A stretch of DNA of 64,000 nt from Streptomyces antnestii (GCF_004005495.1 NZ_RZYA01000001.1:124001-188000); one strand, 5' to 3'; numbered from the stretch's first letter, positions 18,688 to 27,497 are shown. Notes: generated by a model not told the origin, from the letters alone. Numbers and translations are program-made.

Positions 18688-18718
18688 TGGACCGATCGCA
18701 GTTTTGGACCGATCGGTC
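18688..18718. promoter_or_regulatory. Candidate TetR operator: repeated GGACCGATCG
   Basis: TGGACCGATCG occurs at 18688-18698 and again at 18705-18715, 17 bp apart. The second copy is part of the perfect palindrome GACCGATCGGTC (18707-18718). It lies in the 238-bp divergent region between the hydroxylase and the TetR gene, 47 nt upstream of the hydroxylase start, where a repressor would block its promoter. Confidence 0.6.
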
Positions 18719-18860
18719 GGTACGATTGTGAAAGTAGCAGCGCACCTCCGCGGCACGTCAAGAGATGCCGGGCAGGAAATTTCGGAATCCGACGAGAGGG
18801 GGTGGCGGCGGCGAGCGCCGGCCGGCCGGTCCTGGCGGGCGCGCGCGAACCGGCCTCGCC

Positions 18861-18866
18861 TAGACT
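18861..18866 (+). promoter_or_regulatory. -10 hexamer of the TetR gene
   Basis: TAGACT ends 7 nt before an in-frame GTG at 18874 and 13 nt before the ATG at 18880. If used, the RBS-like GGGAGG (18869-18874) would lie at the very 5' end of the message or upstream of it, favouring leaderless translation from GTG. Confidence 0.45.
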
Positions 18867-18879
18867 CCGGGAGGTGGAA

Positions 18880-19530
18880 ATGATCGAGCCGCCCGCGCCG
18901 GAGACACGAACCAACCGCCGGGGCCGCCGGTCACGGCAGGAGATCCTTGACGCGGCCGCCCGCGTGATGTCCGTACGCGGCTACGCCGGAACGCCGATGT
19001 CGGTGCTCGCCAAGGAGACCGGCCTGCCGAAGAGCGCCTTCTACCACCACTTCGAATCCAAGGCCGGGCTGCTCGCGGCGGTCATGGAGCAGGGTGCGCA
19101 CGCCTTCTTCGCCGCCATGCGCGAAGCGCACCGCAACCCGCCCGCGGAGGGCAGCCCCCGTGACCTGCTCCGCTGGTACATGCGCCGGACGGGCGACGTC
19201 ATGGAGAACGGCGAGGAATTCCTGCGCCTGCTGCTCGTGCTGGTGATGAGCCGCGAGGCGGCGGAGGCCCCGGAGGCGCTGCGGACCGTGATCGCGGTCC
19301 GCGACGAGGGGCGCGCCTACATGGCGCACATGATCAGCGCGTCCTTCATGAGCGCGGGCGAGGAGGTCGCCGACAAGATCGGTCAGGCCCTCGCCCCCTT
19401 CGGGATGGCAGGCTACGACGGCGCGTTCGTCGCCCTCCAGTCCGAAGGCGGCCAGTCCGTCTCGGTGTGGATGGACCAGCTCGCCGACTCCCTCGCCTCA
19501 CTCGGCGAGGCGATCGCCACCGCTGGCTGA
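18880..19530 (+). CDS. TetR-family repressor of the upper meta-cleavage operon
   Basis: 216 residues. The N-terminal HTH reads RRSRQEILDAAARVM, then MSVLAKETGLPKSAFYHHFESKAGLLAAV, the classic TetR order. The C-terminal ligand domain is helical. ATG 18880 has GGGAGG 5 nt upstream; the in-frame GTG at 18874 is the alternative if the message is leaderless. It is divergent from the hydroxylase operon with a palindromic site between. The ligand is unknown; an aromatic acid or CoA ester is usual for this class. Confidence 0.85.
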   Translation: MIEPPAPETRTNRRGRRSRQEILDAAARVMSVRGYAGTPMSVLAKETGLPKSAFYHHFESKAGLLAAVMEQGAHAFFAAMREAHRNPPAEGSPRDLLRWYMRRTGDVMENGEEFLRLLLVLVMSREAAEAPEALRTVIAVRDEGRAYMAHMISASFMSAGEEVADKIGQALAPFGMAGYDGAFVALQSEGGQSVSVWMDQLADSLASLGEAIATAG

Positions 19531-19833
19531 CGAGGCCGGCTCGGCAGCGACGTGGCCGACTTTCCGGGGGGCGGCCAAAGAGCTTTCAATGAGGGCAAGT
19601 TGACGATCATGAGCGGGTATGACGGCCCGTAGCGCGGCCAGCTGCTGCGCAGCAGCCGACCGCACACGGCGGAATGCGAAAGCCTCACGCCCGTGACGCA
19701 CGCGAGGGAACGGGCAGTTGGGCGACCGCTCATAGGTTGCGCCTATCCGGGGCATCGGTTTTTGGTCGTGGACCCCTCCGTATGCGACCGGCTTCACTGA
19801 CGCGTTATCAGCCGTGCCCGGATGGAGGTTGCA
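19531..19833. promoter_or_regulatory. 303-bp gap with LysR-type box upstream of dctA
   Basis: No gene is seen. ATAGGTTGCGCCTAT (19732-19746) is a 15-bp dyad that fits the T-N11-A rule for LysR regulators. Its first 9 bases recur upstream of the LysR gene at 21221. A perfect 16-bp palindrome GCTGCTGCGCAGCAGC (19641-19656) may end the TetR transcript. Confidence 0.55.
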
Positions 19834-21237
19834 ATGACGCACACCCCGGTTGAAGCCGCAGGTGGCACAGAGGTGTTGAAGGGCAGACCCTGGTACCGGC
19901 AGTTGTACGTGCAGGTGCTGGTGGCCATCGTCGTCGGCGTCGTGCTCGGCTGGCGGTGGCCGGATCTGGGCACCTCGATGGAGCCGATCGGCACGACGTT
20001 CGTCACGGCGATGAAGATGCTCATCGGTCCCATCGTGTTCCTGACCGTCATCGGCGGCATCGCCGGCGTCGCCGACCTGAAGAAGGTGGGCCGTACCGGC
20101 GTCAAAGCGCTCGCCTACTTCCAGATCGGCACCATCGTGGCGCTCGGCGCCGGCCTGGTCGCCATCAACCTCTTCCCGCTCGGCGAGGGTGTGCACGCGA
20201 AGGTCGGCGACCTGGACACCTCGGGTGACGCGGGCCAGTACATCGCTACGGGGGAGCAGCGGCACTGGTGGGAGTTCCTCACCAACCTCGTCCCGAAGAG
20301 CTTCTTCGGCGCGTTCGTGGAAGGCGACATCCTCCAGGTCATCTTCCTCGCCGTGATCTTCGGTGTCGCGCTGAAGATGGTCGGCAAGGCCGGTGAGCCG
20401 GTCATCGCGTCGGTCAACCGCCTGACGGAGGTCGTGTTCAAGGTCCTGTCGTTCGTCATGAAGGCAGCCCCGCTGGGCGCCTTCGGGGCCATGGCCTTCG
20501 CGATCGGCAAATTCGGCCTGTCCACCCTGACGAGCCTCGGCTCGCTGATCCTCCTCTTCTACGTCACCTCGATCACCTTCGTAGTGGTCGTGCTGGGTGC
20601 CGTGCTGGCCGCTTACGTAAAGCTCAACATCTTCCAGCTGCTGCGGTACCTCAAGGAGGAACTGCTGCTGGTACTCGGCACGTCGACGGCCGAGCCCGCG
20701 CTGCCGGGGCTGATGCGCAAGCTGCAGTTCATGGGCGTCGACCGGCCCACCGTCGGTCTCGTCGTACCGACCGGCTACAGCTTCAACCTCGACGGGGCGG
20801 CGATCTACCTCTCGCTGGCCACCCTCTACATCGCCCAGGCCACGGACACGTCGTTGTCCGTAGGCCAGCAACTCGGGCTGCTGGCGGTGATGCTGCTGAC
20901 GTCCAAGGGGGCGGCCGGTGTGGCCGGCGGCGGGTTCATCGCACTGACGGCGACGCTGTCGACCGTCGGCCATGTCCCGGCCGCGGGCATCATGCTCGTG
21001 TTCGGCATCGACAAGTTCATGTCCGAGTGCCGGGCCCTGGTCAACTTCTGCGGCAACGCGGTCGCCACCTTGTTCGTCGCCCGCTGGGAGAACGCCCTGG
21101 ATCTGGAACGGGCTGGTCGTGTTCTGGCGGGGGAGGGGGGCCAGGTGGACCTCTCGGGCATGGAGGACGCGGCGAGCGCGGAGGATGCGGAGGGTGCGGA
21201 GGTTCCGGGACCGCGGCTCGATAGGTTGCCCCGGTGA
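19834..21237 (+). CDS. dctA: DctA-type C4-dicarboxylate:cation symporter
   Basis: 467 residues. A DAACS/glutamate-transporter-fold carrier in the membrane. KMLIGPIVFLTVIGGIAG (helix 2-3), the hairpin region LVLGTSTAEPALP (Ser-rich re-entrant loop), GYSFNLDGAAIYLSLA, the cation-binding NLDG motif, and LTSKGAAGVAGGGFIALTATL are all DctA signatures. ATG 19834 has GGAGG 7 nt upstream. The last 40 residues are acidic and Ala/Glu-rich. It is followed by a LysR gene and a tartrate dehydrogenase, so tartrate or malate uptake is likely; the substrate is inferred from context. Confidence 0.9.
   Translation: MTHTPVEAAGGTEVLKGRPWYRQLYVQVLVAIVVGVVLGWRWPDLGTSMEPIGTTFVTAMKMLIGPIVFLTVIGGIAGVADLKKVGRTGVKALAYFQIGTIVALGAGLVAINLFPLGEGVHAKVGDLDTSGDAGQYIATGEQRHWWEFLTNLVPKSFFGAFVEGDILQVIFLAVIFGVALKMVGKAGEPVIASVNRLTEVVFKVLSFVMKAAPLGAFGAMAFAIGKFGLSTLTSLGSLILLFYVTSITFVVVVLGAVLAAYVKLNIFQLLRYLKEELLLVLGTSTAEPALPGLMRKLQFMGVDRPTVGLVVPTGYSFNLDGAAIYLSLATLYIAQATDTSLSVGQQLGLLAVMLLTSKGAAGVAGGGFIALTATLSTVGHVPAAGIMLVFGIDKFMSECRALVNFCGNAVATLFVARWENALDLERAGRVLAGEGGQVDLSGMEDAASAEDAEGAEVPGPRLDRLPR
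21221..21229. promoter_or_regulatory. Half-site matching the dctA operator
   Basis: ATAGGTTGC repeats exactly the left nine bases of the T-N11-A box at 19732. It sits in the last codons of dctA, 31 nt upstream of the LysR start. Confidence 0.4.
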
Positions 21238-21259
21238 CACGGGGTTGAGGAGGCAGGGG

Positions 21260-22168
21260 TTGGACGCCCGGCAGTTGCAGTACTTCCTCGCCATCGTGGA
21301 GCACGGCGGTTTCAGCAAGGCCGCCGCCGCGCTCCACGTGGCGCAGCCGTCGCTGTCCCAGGCGATGGCCAACCTGGAGGCGGATCTGGGGGTTTCGCTC
21401 TTCCACCGCATGGGCCGGGGCGTCGTCCTCAGCGAAGCCGGGGCCCAGCTTCTGGAGCCGAGCCGCCGCGTCCTGCGCGATCTGGACGCCGTACGCGCGC
21501 GTGCGGCGGATCTGGCCGGTCTGGGCCGCGGCACGGTGGAGGTGGCCGCCATGCCGTCGCCCGGCATCGAGCCGCTGACCACGCTGATCCACCGGTTCGC
21601 CGAGCTGCATCCCGCCGTCACGATCAGCACCCGGGCCGCCTTCACTCCGGAGGAGACCGTCGAACTAGTCCGAAGCGGCGCCTGTGAGTTGGGGCTGCTG
21701 GGTGCGGCCCGGCCCGTGACCGCCGCGGGCATCGAGGTCCTGCCGGTGGAGGACCAGCCGTTCGTCGTCGTGTCCGCGGCCGGCGGGGGTTTCGAGGACG
21801 GGGGTGTCCTGCGCCCCGAGGATCTGGCCGGGTGCAAGCTGATCGCCTCCCGGCAGGGCAGCCTGATGCGCACCATCGTCGACGACATCACCGCTCGCAG
21901 CGGGAGCACGGAGATCGTCGCCGTCGTGGACCACCGCACCTCCATCCTGCCGCTGGTGCTCACCGGCGTGGGCATCGCCGTACTGCCGGCCGCCTGGACC
22001 CGGCTGGCCCGCCGCTGCGGACTGGCGGTCGCCTCGCTCGCGCCGACCGCCCACCTCCACGTCGCGATGATCAGCCTGCCCGACCACCTGACCCCTGGTG
22101 CGCGGGCGTTCCTCGACCTGACCAAGGCGCTGGCCGCGCGGCGGGCGGCGCGGGACGCGCAGGAGTGA
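21260..22168 (+). CDS. LysR-family regulator of the dicarboxylate cluster
   Basis: 302 residues from TTG 21260, chosen for GAGGAGG 7 nt upstream and an N-terminus MDARQLQYFLAIVEHGGFSK. The HTH follows: AAAALHVAQPSLSQAMANLE. The effector-binding domain (about 90-290) has the typical VEVAAMPSPGIEPL start. LTTRs usually act as tetramers on T-N11-A sites, and such a dyad lies upstream of dctA. It sits between the transporter and the dehydrogenase and probably activates both on tartrate or a related diacid. Confidence 0.87.
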   Translation: MDARQLQYFLAIVEHGGFSKAAAALHVAQPSLSQAMANLEADLGVSLFHRMGRGVVLSEAGAQLLEPSRRVLRDLDAVRARAADLAGLGRGTVEVAAMPSPGIEPLTTLIHRFAELHPAVTISTRAAFTPEETVELVRSGACELGLLGAARPVTAAGIEVLPVEDQPFVVVSAAGGGFEDGGVLRPEDLAGCKLIASRQGSLMRTIVDDITARSGSTEIVAVVDHRTSILPLVLTGVGIAVLPAAWTRLARRCGLAVASLAPTAHLHVAMISLPDHLTPGARAFLDLTKALAARRAARDAQE

Positions 22169-22346
22169 GTGACGGGGCGAGCCGTGAGCTGTGATGCCCG
22201 TGCCGCGAGCCGCTCGCCGCACCGATCGACCCTCCCTATGAGTCGTATCGGAAGCAGGTCTTGGACGAGCCGCCGCAGGGACCGGTTGACTCGAGAACGC
22301 ACCGGATCACGTTCAAGTTCCCGTACCCAGAAGACCGGAGGCCCCC

Positions 22347-23429
22347 GTGCCCGAGACCCGAACCTTCCGCATCGCGGCCATTCCCGCCGACGGAGTCGGC
22401 GCCGAGGTCGTCGCGTCAGGACGCGCCGTCCTGGACGCCCTCGCCCACGGCTCCGACGGAGCCTTCGCCTTCGACTGGGCGGAATTCCCCTGGGGCAGCG
22501 ACTACTACGCCCGTACGGGCAAGATGATGGCCGACGACGGCCTGGAGCAGCTGAAGGACTTCGACGCCATCTACTTCGGTGCCGTCGGCTGGCCCACCGT
22601 GCCCGACCACATCAGTCTGTGGGGCCTGAGGCTGAGGATCTGCCAGAACTTCGACCAGTGGGCCAATGTCCGCCCGGTCCACTTCCTGCCCGGCGTCACC
22701 AGCCCCCTGCGCAAGGCCGACGACATCGAACTCGACTGGGTCGTCGTCCGCGAGAACAGCGAGGGCGAATACGCCGGCCTGGGCGGACGCAACTTCTCCG
22801 GCCGCGGTCCCGGGGGCGAAGTCGCCGTCCAGTCCGCCCTGTTCACGGAGGTCGGGTGCGAACGCATCATCCGCTTCGCCTTCGATCTCGCCCGCACCCG
22901 CACCCGCCGCAAGGTCTCCTCCGTGACGAAGAGCAACGCCCAGCAGTACGGCATGGTGCTGTGGGACGACGTCTTCGCGCGCGTGGCGGCCGACTACCCC
23001 GACATCGAGACCGAGAGCGTCCTCGTCGACGCGATGTCCGCCAAGTTCGTCCTGCGCCCTGAGGATCTGTCGGTCGTCGTCGCTTCCAACCTCCACGCCG
23101 ACATCCTCTCCGACCTCGGCAGTGCGCTGGCCGGCAGCCTGGGCCTGGCCGCCAGCGCCAACCTCAACCCCGAACGCCGCTTCCCCAGCATGTTCGAACC
23201 GGTCCACGGCTCCGCTCCGGACATCGCCGGGCAGGGCCTGGCCAACCCCATCGGCGCCGTCGGCAGCGCCGCCCTCATGCTCGAGCACTTCGGCCTGCCC
23301 GACCAGGCCGCGCGCCTGAACAAGGCCGTGGAGACGGTGACCGGAGCCGGCATCCTCACCCGCGACGTCGGCGGGACCGCCACGACGGACCAGGTCACCA
23401 AGGCCCTCATCGACGCGCTGAACGGCTGA
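22347..23429 (+). CDS. Tartrate dehydrogenase / isopropylmalate dehydrogenase family
   Basis: 360 residues. It is an NAD- and Mn/Mg-dependent beta-hydroxyacid dehydrogenase that oxidises or decarboxylates D-malate or tartrate. RENSEGEYAGLGGR is the substrate loop with Y replacing the S/T of isocitrate enzymes. KVSSVTKSNAQQYG holds the catalytic Lys. LVDAMSAKFVLRPEDLSVVVASNLHADILSD gives the metal aspartates, and EPVHGSAPDIAGQGLANPIG the NAD site. Leu-poor substrate residues resemble TtuC/YeaU rather than LeuB. GTG 22347 has GGAGG 7 nt upstream. With dctA and LysR it forms a dicarboxylate-use locus. Confidence 0.85.
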   Translation: MPETRTFRIAAIPADGVGAEVVASGRAVLDALAHGSDGAFAFDWAEFPWGSDYYARTGKMMADDGLEQLKDFDAIYFGAVGWPTVPDHISLWGLRLRICQNFDQWANVRPVHFLPGVTSPLRKADDIELDWVVVRENSEGEYAGLGGRNFSGRGPGGEVAVQSALFTEVGCERIIRFAFDLARTRTRRKVSSVTKSNAQQYGMVLWDDVFARVAADYPDIETESVLVDAMSAKFVLRPEDLSVVVASNLHADILSDLGSALAGSLGLAASANLNPERRFPSMFEPVHGSAPDIAGQGLANPIGAVGSAALMLEHFGLPDQAARLNKAVETVTGAGILTRDVGGTATTDQVTKALIDALNG

Positions 23430-23466
23430 ACCACTAAACCCTCAACCACTATCCGCTGAACGACTG

Positions 23467-24021
23467 TCAGCCCCGTACCGCGACATGGAACGACGACGCC
23501 CACAGGACCAGGGCCGCGCCCAGGCCCACGACCGCGCGCACCGTCTCCGTCGTCGTGCCGGTCGCCGAGAGCACCAGGCCCGCCACCGCGACCGCCGTGA
23601 GGAAGACGGCCGTCCACGTGTACTGCCACTGGTCGAAGAGGCGGGCGAGTGGGAAGAAGTGCAGGCCCACGACCAGGCAGATGCCGGGCGGGATCAGTTC
23701 GGGGTGGCCGCTCGCGTTCGACGCCGCGATCACCGCGAAGATCGCCACGAGCTCGGCCATGTTCACCATGCCGACCCCGCGGTTCCACTTCTCCGGGAGC
23801 CGCACCCTGCGCGAGGCGGGACCCGCTCCGCCGCGGAACGCGAGGACGATCGCCGTGACGGTCAGCGCCACGGCGATCACGCCGACCGTCACCGAGACCG
23901 CCATGGCGCTGATGCCGGAGCCGCCCGCGAAGGCCCACACCAGGGCGAAGACCGCGAGGACTATGGCCCCGCGGCGGCGCAGGCTCTGGGTGAGTGCGGC
24001 GCACTCCGTGTCCGTTGTCAT
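23467..24021 (-). CDS. Hypothetical integral membrane protein
   Basis: 184 residues from ATG 24021 (MTTDTEC). Five or so hydrophobic helices are visible: GAIVLAVFALVWAFAGG, AVSVTVGVIAVALTVTAIVLAF, MAELVAIFAVIAAS, WTAVFLTAVAVAGLVLS and VVGLGAALVLWASSF. GLHFFPLARLFDQWQY lies between helices 3 and 4. I recognise no family with certainty; DUF-type small membrane proteins of Streptomyces have this shape. The neighbouring loci suggest no function. It is convergent with the tartrate gene and divergent from the molybdate locus. Confidence 0.65.
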   Translation of the reverse strand: MTTDTECAALTQSLRRRGAIVLAVFALVWAFAGGSGISAMAVSVTVGVIAVALTVTAIVLAFRGGAGPASRRVRLPEKWNRGVGMVNMAELVAIFAVIAASNASGHPELIPPGICLVVGLHFFPLARLFDQWQYTWTAVFLTAVAVAGLVLSATGTTTETVRAVVGLGAALVLWASSFHVAVRG

Positions 24022-24027
24022 GGCCGG

Positions 24028-24033
24028 AGAGTA
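24028..24033 (-). promoter_or_regulatory. -10 hexamer of the membrane protein gene
   Basis: TACTCT on the minus strand ends 6 nt before the ATG at 24021; no Shine-Dalgarno sequence is visible, so a leaderless message is possible. Confidence 0.35.
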
Positions 24034-24164
24034 GTTCGATCTTGGCGTGCGCCCGACAGGTTTGAACCGACCCCGTCCGCCCGGCACGTAATTGGATGTC
24101 CCGCCCTCCGTTTGGCACTTCCTCCCGAAGACTCGCATCTGCTATGGGTGATCACCCAGATTCC

Positions 24165-24194
24165 TTGCAGGTAAGAGCTTGACCGCCCTAATGT
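24165..24194 (+). promoter_or_regulatory. Promoter of the molybdate locus
   Basis: TTGCAG (24165-24170) and TAATGT (24189-24194) are 18 bp apart. The -10 ends 7 nt before the ATG at 24202, so the message is probably leaderless. Confidence 0.45.
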
Positions 24195-24201
24195 GTCGCA
24201 C

Positions 24202-24597
24202 ATGCAGTCCTACACCATTGGGCAGGCGGCGCGTCTGCTCGGCGTCAGCCCCGACACCGCGCGCCGCTGGGCGGACGCGGGCCGTGTCGCGACCCACCGC
24301 GACGAGGGCGGCCGCCGCCTGATCAGCGGCCGTGACCTGGCCGCCTTCTCCGTCGAGGTCGGCCAGTCCGGCCCCGACGACGAGGACGCCTCGTACACCT
24401 CCGCGCGCAACGCCTTCCCGGGCATCGTCACCGCCGTCAAGCTCGGCGACGTGGCCGCCCAGGTCGAGATCCAGGCGGGCCCGCACCGGCTCGTCTCGCT
24501 GCTGACCCGCGAGGCGGTGGAGGAGCTCGGTCTCGAGGTCGGCATGCAGGCCACCGCCCGCGTGAAGTCGACCAACGTACACATCGACCGCACCTGA
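24202..24597 (+). CDS. HTH-TOBE (Mop) molybdate-responsive protein
   Basis: 131 residues in two domains. Residues 1-55 are a MerR-like HTH: YTIGQAARLLGVSPDTARRWADAGR, then the wing GGRRLISGRDLAAF. Residues about 68-130 form a TOBE/Mop domain that binds molybdate: SARNAFPGIVTAVKLGDVAAQVEIQAGPHRLVSLLTREAVEELGLEVGMQATARVKSTNVHI. Such proteins sense or store molybdate and probably regulate modABC, which follows on the same strand after 60 bp. It may be read without a leader from the promoter at 24165. Confidence 0.87.
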   Translation: MQSYTIGQAARLLGVSPDTARRWADAGRVATHRDEGGRRLISGRDLAAFSVEVGQSGPDDEDASYTSARNAFPGIVTAVKLGDVAAQVEIQAGPHRLVSLLTREAVEELGLEVGMQATARVKSTNVHIDRT

Positions 24598-24657
24598 CCC
24601 GGGCCGCCGCCGGTGTGTGCACCCGGCCGCGCCCGCATGCCCAAGGAGTACGACCCG

Positions 24658-25497
24658 ATGACCCTCACCCTCAGCGTCACCGCCAGACGCCGGACCGCTG
24701 CCGCCGCCCTGAGCGCGGCCCTGCTGGTCTCGCTCGCCGCCTGCGGAAACGGCAGCGACAGCGGCAAGAGTGACAAGAGCAGCAACAGCAGTAAGAGCGA
24801 GCAGAGCCAGGGCGGTGCCTCCGGGGCGCCGAAGGCCGATCTGACCGTTCTCGCCGCGGCGTCCCTGACCGACGTGTTCAAGACCGCCGGCGCCGCCTAC
24901 GAGAAGGAGCACCCGGGCACCAAGGTCACCTTCTCCTTCGCCGGATCCCAGGAGCTGGCCGCCCAGGTCAAGCAGGGCGCCCCCGCCGACGCGCTCGTCA
25001 CGGCCGACACGAAGACGATGGACGGCCTGAAGTCCGACACCGGCGCCCCCACCGTCATCGCGAAGAACCGCCTGGTCATCGCCGCCGGCAAGGGCAACCC
25101 GAAGAAGATCGCGCACCTCAAGGACCTCGCGGACACCAAGGTCAAGGTCGTGCTCGCCGCGCCCGAGGTGCCGGTCGGCCGCTACAGCGCCCAGGTTCTC
25201 GACAAGCAGGGGCTGAAGGTCAAGCCCGTCTCGCAGGAGCCCAACGTCCGCGCGGTGCTCAGCAAGGTCGAGCTCGGCGAGGCCGACGCGGGCATCGTCT
25301 ACAAGACCGACGCCGAGTCCGCCACCTCCAAGGTCGACGCCGTCGCTATCCCGGACGCGCAGAACGCGATCGCCGCGTACCCGGCCGCCACCCTCAAGCA
25401 GTCGAAGCACACCGAGGCCGCCGCGGCCTTCGTAAAGTGGCTGTCGACGCCGGACGCACAGAAGATCCTGCGGGATGCGGGCTTCGAAAAGCCGTAG
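24658..25497 (+). CDS. modA: Molybdate ABC transporter substrate-binding lipoprotein
   Basis: 279 residues. The signal peptide ends in the lipobox LVSLAAC, so the mature protein is anchored outside the membrane. A Ser/Lys/Gly-rich linker follows to about residue 55. The binding domain starts [21 protein letters not shown], has [26 protein letters not shown], and later [14 protein letters not shown], all ModA motifs for oxyanion binding. ATG 24658 has AAGGAG 9 nt upstream. The 3' end overlaps the proposed modBC start by 23 bp. Tungstate cannot be excluded as ligand. Confidence 0.93.
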   Translation: MTLTLSVTARRRTAAAALSAALLVSLAACGNGSDSGKSDKSSNSSKSEQSQGGASGAPKADLTVLAAASLTDVFKTAGAAYEKEHPGTKVTFSFAGSQELAAQVKQGAPADALVTADTKTMDGLKSDTGAPTVIAKNRLVIAAGKGNPKKIAHLKDLADTKVKVVLAAPEVPVGRYSAQVLDKQGLKVKPVSQEPNVRAVLSKVELGEADAGIVYKTDAESATSKVDAVAIPDAQNAIAAYPAATLKQSKHTEAAAAFVKWLSTPDAQKILRDAGFEKP

Positions 25498-27478
25498 CGG
25501 GCGGCAGCCGGGAGGCGCGGGCAGGGTTCCCGCCCGCGCCTCCCGGCTGCCCATGCCGCTCGCGATACCGGCGGTCCTCGCACTCGCGTTCCTGCTGCTC
25601 CCGCTCGTCGGGGTCCTCGCCCGCACCTCCTGGGGCGAACTCGGCACGCACCTCACGGCCCCCGCCACCACCGAGGCGCTCCGGCTCTCCCTGATCGTGT
25701 CCTGCTGGGCGCTCGGCCTCTCGCTCCTCCTCGGGGTGCCGCTGGCCTGGCTGCTCGCCCGCGTCACCTTCCCCGGCAGGGCCCTCGCGCGGTCGCTCGT
25801 CCTGCTGCCCATGGTGCTGCCGCCCACCGTGGGCGGTGTCGCGCTGCTCCTCGCCTTCGGCCGGCGCGGGCTGCTCGGTCCCTGGCTGGAGGACACGTTC
25901 GGCATCACGCTGCCGTTCCACACGTCCGGCGCCGTCCTCGCGGCCACGTTCGTCGCCATGCCGTTCCTCGTCATCAGCCTCGAAGGCGCGCTCGGCGGCC
26001 TGCGCCCCCGCTACGAGGAGACCGCCGCGTCCCTCGGAGCCTCGCCCGTACGCGTCTTCTTCACGGTCACGATGCCGATGGTCGCCCCCGGCCTGATCGC
26101 GGGTGCCGCCCTCACCTGGGCCAGGGCGCTCGGCGAGTTCGGCGCCACCATCACCTTCGCCGGCAACCTTCCCGGCACGACCCAGACCCTGCCCCTCCAG
26201 GTGTACCTGCTGCTCCAGGACAGCCCCGAGGCGGCGACGTCCGTGTCCCTGCTGCTCCTCGCCATCGCCATGGCGGTCCTCGTCGCTCTTCGCGGCCGCT
26301 GGACGGGGCTCCCGGGCACCGCGCGGCGCACCGCCGCGCCGGTGACAGCGCTCGACGAGCCGTACACCGATGGGCCGCACGCCGATGGGCCGTACGCCGA
26401 CGGGCCGGACGTCGTCGACGAGTCCGAGCCCCCGGCCGAACGGTGGCCCCTGCACGCCACCGTCACCGGCTTCAACGACCTTGTCCTCGACGCCGAACCC
26501 GGCACCACCATCGCCGTCGTGGGCCCCAACGGCGCCGGTAAGACGACCCTCCTGCGCGCCCTCCTCGGCCTCACCCCGCGCGCCCACGCCGAACTCCGCC
26601 TCGGCGACACGGACGTCACCGCCCTGCCCCCGCATCGCCGCGGCGTCGCCTGGGTCCCACAGGACGGCGCCCTGTTCCCGCACCTGACGATGCTCGCCAA
26701 CACGGCGTACGGGCTGCGCTCCCGCGGTGTTCCGCGACGCGAGGCCCGGCGCGCCGCGCAGCAGTGGCTCGACCGGCTCGGGGTCGGCCACCTCGCCCAC
26801 CGCAAGCCCGCCCAGGTCTCCGGCGGCCAGGCCCAACGCGTGGCGCTGGCCCGCGCGTTGGCCGCCCGCCCCCGCCTCCTGCTGCTCGACGAACCCCTCG
26901 CCGCGCTCGACCAGACCACGCGCGCCCACGTCCGCCACACGCTGCGCCGCCACCTCGAAGGCTTCGGCGGCGTCTGCCTGATCGTCACCCACGACCCGGT
27001 CGAGGCCGTGTCGCTGGCCGACCGGGTCCTCGTGCTCGACGAGGGCCGCGCGCTCCAGGACGCCCCGCCCGCCGAGGTGACCCGGCACCCCCGCTCACCC
27101 TGGGTGGCCCGCATGCTCGGACGCAACGCCTGGCCCGGCACCGCCACCGGCGACGGGCTCGAACTCGCCGACGGCGGCGGCCGGTTGATCGTCGCCGACC
27201 CGTTGCCGGCCGGCACGCGGGCCCTCGCGATCATCGCTCCCGAAGCCGTCTCCGTACACCGCGACAAGCCCACCGGCAGCCCGCGCAACGTGTGGCCGGG
27301 GACCGTCCGCGAGATCACCGCGACGGGCAGCCGCCTGCGCGTGCTGATCACGTCCGGGTCCGCGCCCGACCTGGTCGCCGAGATCACCCCCCAGTCCGCC
27401 GCCGAACTCGGCCTCGCGGACGGCACGGCCGTATGGACCAGCGTGAAGGCTACGGAGACGACCGTCGTCGCCCTTTAG
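25475..27478 (+). CDS. modBC: Fused molybdate permease-ATPase (ModB-ModC)
   Basis: 667 residues as written. Residues about 27-285 are the ModB permease: five or six helices and the EAA loop [24 protein letters not shown] linker rich in Asp/Gly/Pro (about 290-325) follows. Residues about 330-560 are the ModC ATPase with Walker [10 protein letters not shown], signature [15 protein letters not shown] and Walker [12 protein letters not shown]. The last 100 residues are a TOBE domain. Start uncertain: ATG 25475 lies inside modA, while ATG 25553 sits one base after a strong hairpin. The normal separate genes are fused, which some actinobacteria do. Confidence 0.9.
   Translation: MRASKSRSGRQPGGAGRVPARASRLPMPLAIPAVLALAFLLLPLVGVLARTSWGELGTHLTAPATTEALRLSLIVSCWALGLSLLLGVPLAWLLARVTFPGRALARSLVLLPMVLPPTVGGVALLLAFGRRGLLGPWLEDTFGITLPFHTSGAVLAATFVAMPFLVISLEGALGGLRPRYEETAASLGASPVRVFFTVTMPMVAPGLIAGAALTWARALGEFGATITFAGNLPGTTQTLPLQVYLLLQDSPEAATSVSLLLLAIAMAVLVALRGRWTGLPGTARRTAAPVTALDEPYTDGPHADGPYADGPDVVDESEPPAERWPLHATVTGFNDLVLDAEPGTTIAVVGPNGAGKTTLLRALLGLTPRAHAELRLGDTDVTALPPHRRGVAWVPQDGALFPHLTMLANTAYGLRSRGVPRREARRAAQQWLDRLGVGHLAHRKPAQVSGGQAQRVALARALAARPRLLLLDEPLAALDQTTRAHVRHTLRRHLEGFGGVCLIVTHDPVEAVSLADRVLVLDEGRALQDAPPAEVTRHPRSPWVARMLGRNAWPGTATGDGLELADGGGRLIVADPLPAGTRALAIIAPEAVSVHRDKPTGSPRNVWPGTVREITATGSRLRVLITSGSAPDLVAEITPQSAAELGLADGTAVWTSVKATETTVVAL
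25503..25551. promoter_or_regulatory. Strong hairpin at the modA-modBC junction
   Basis: The perfect 20-bp arms are GGCAGCCGGGAGGCGCGGGC (25503-25522) and its complement (25532-25551). The 9-nt loop AGGGTTCCC can itself pair. The stem ends 1 nt before the ATG at 25553 and lies in the 5' part of the long ORF. It is stable enough to act as an attenuator or RNA-decay barrier. Confidence 0.75.
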
Positions 27479-27480
27479 AC

Positions 27481-27497
27481 CCGCGCCACCGGCGCGG
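27481..27497. terminator. Hairpin after modBC
   Basis: CCGCGCC, loop ACC, then GGCGCGG begins 2 nt after the modBC stop codon. A factor-independent terminator without U-tract is plausible. Confidence 0.5.

Noticed and set aside
6616..19530. Secondary-metabolite biosynthetic cluster
   Set aside because: The FAD monooxygenases and dioxygenases assort with known catabolic operons; no synthase or assembly-line gene is present.
19498..22302. 934-residue minus-strand frame across the dctA-LysR region
   Set aside because: It spans two well-supported genes on the other strand and has shadow-type composition.
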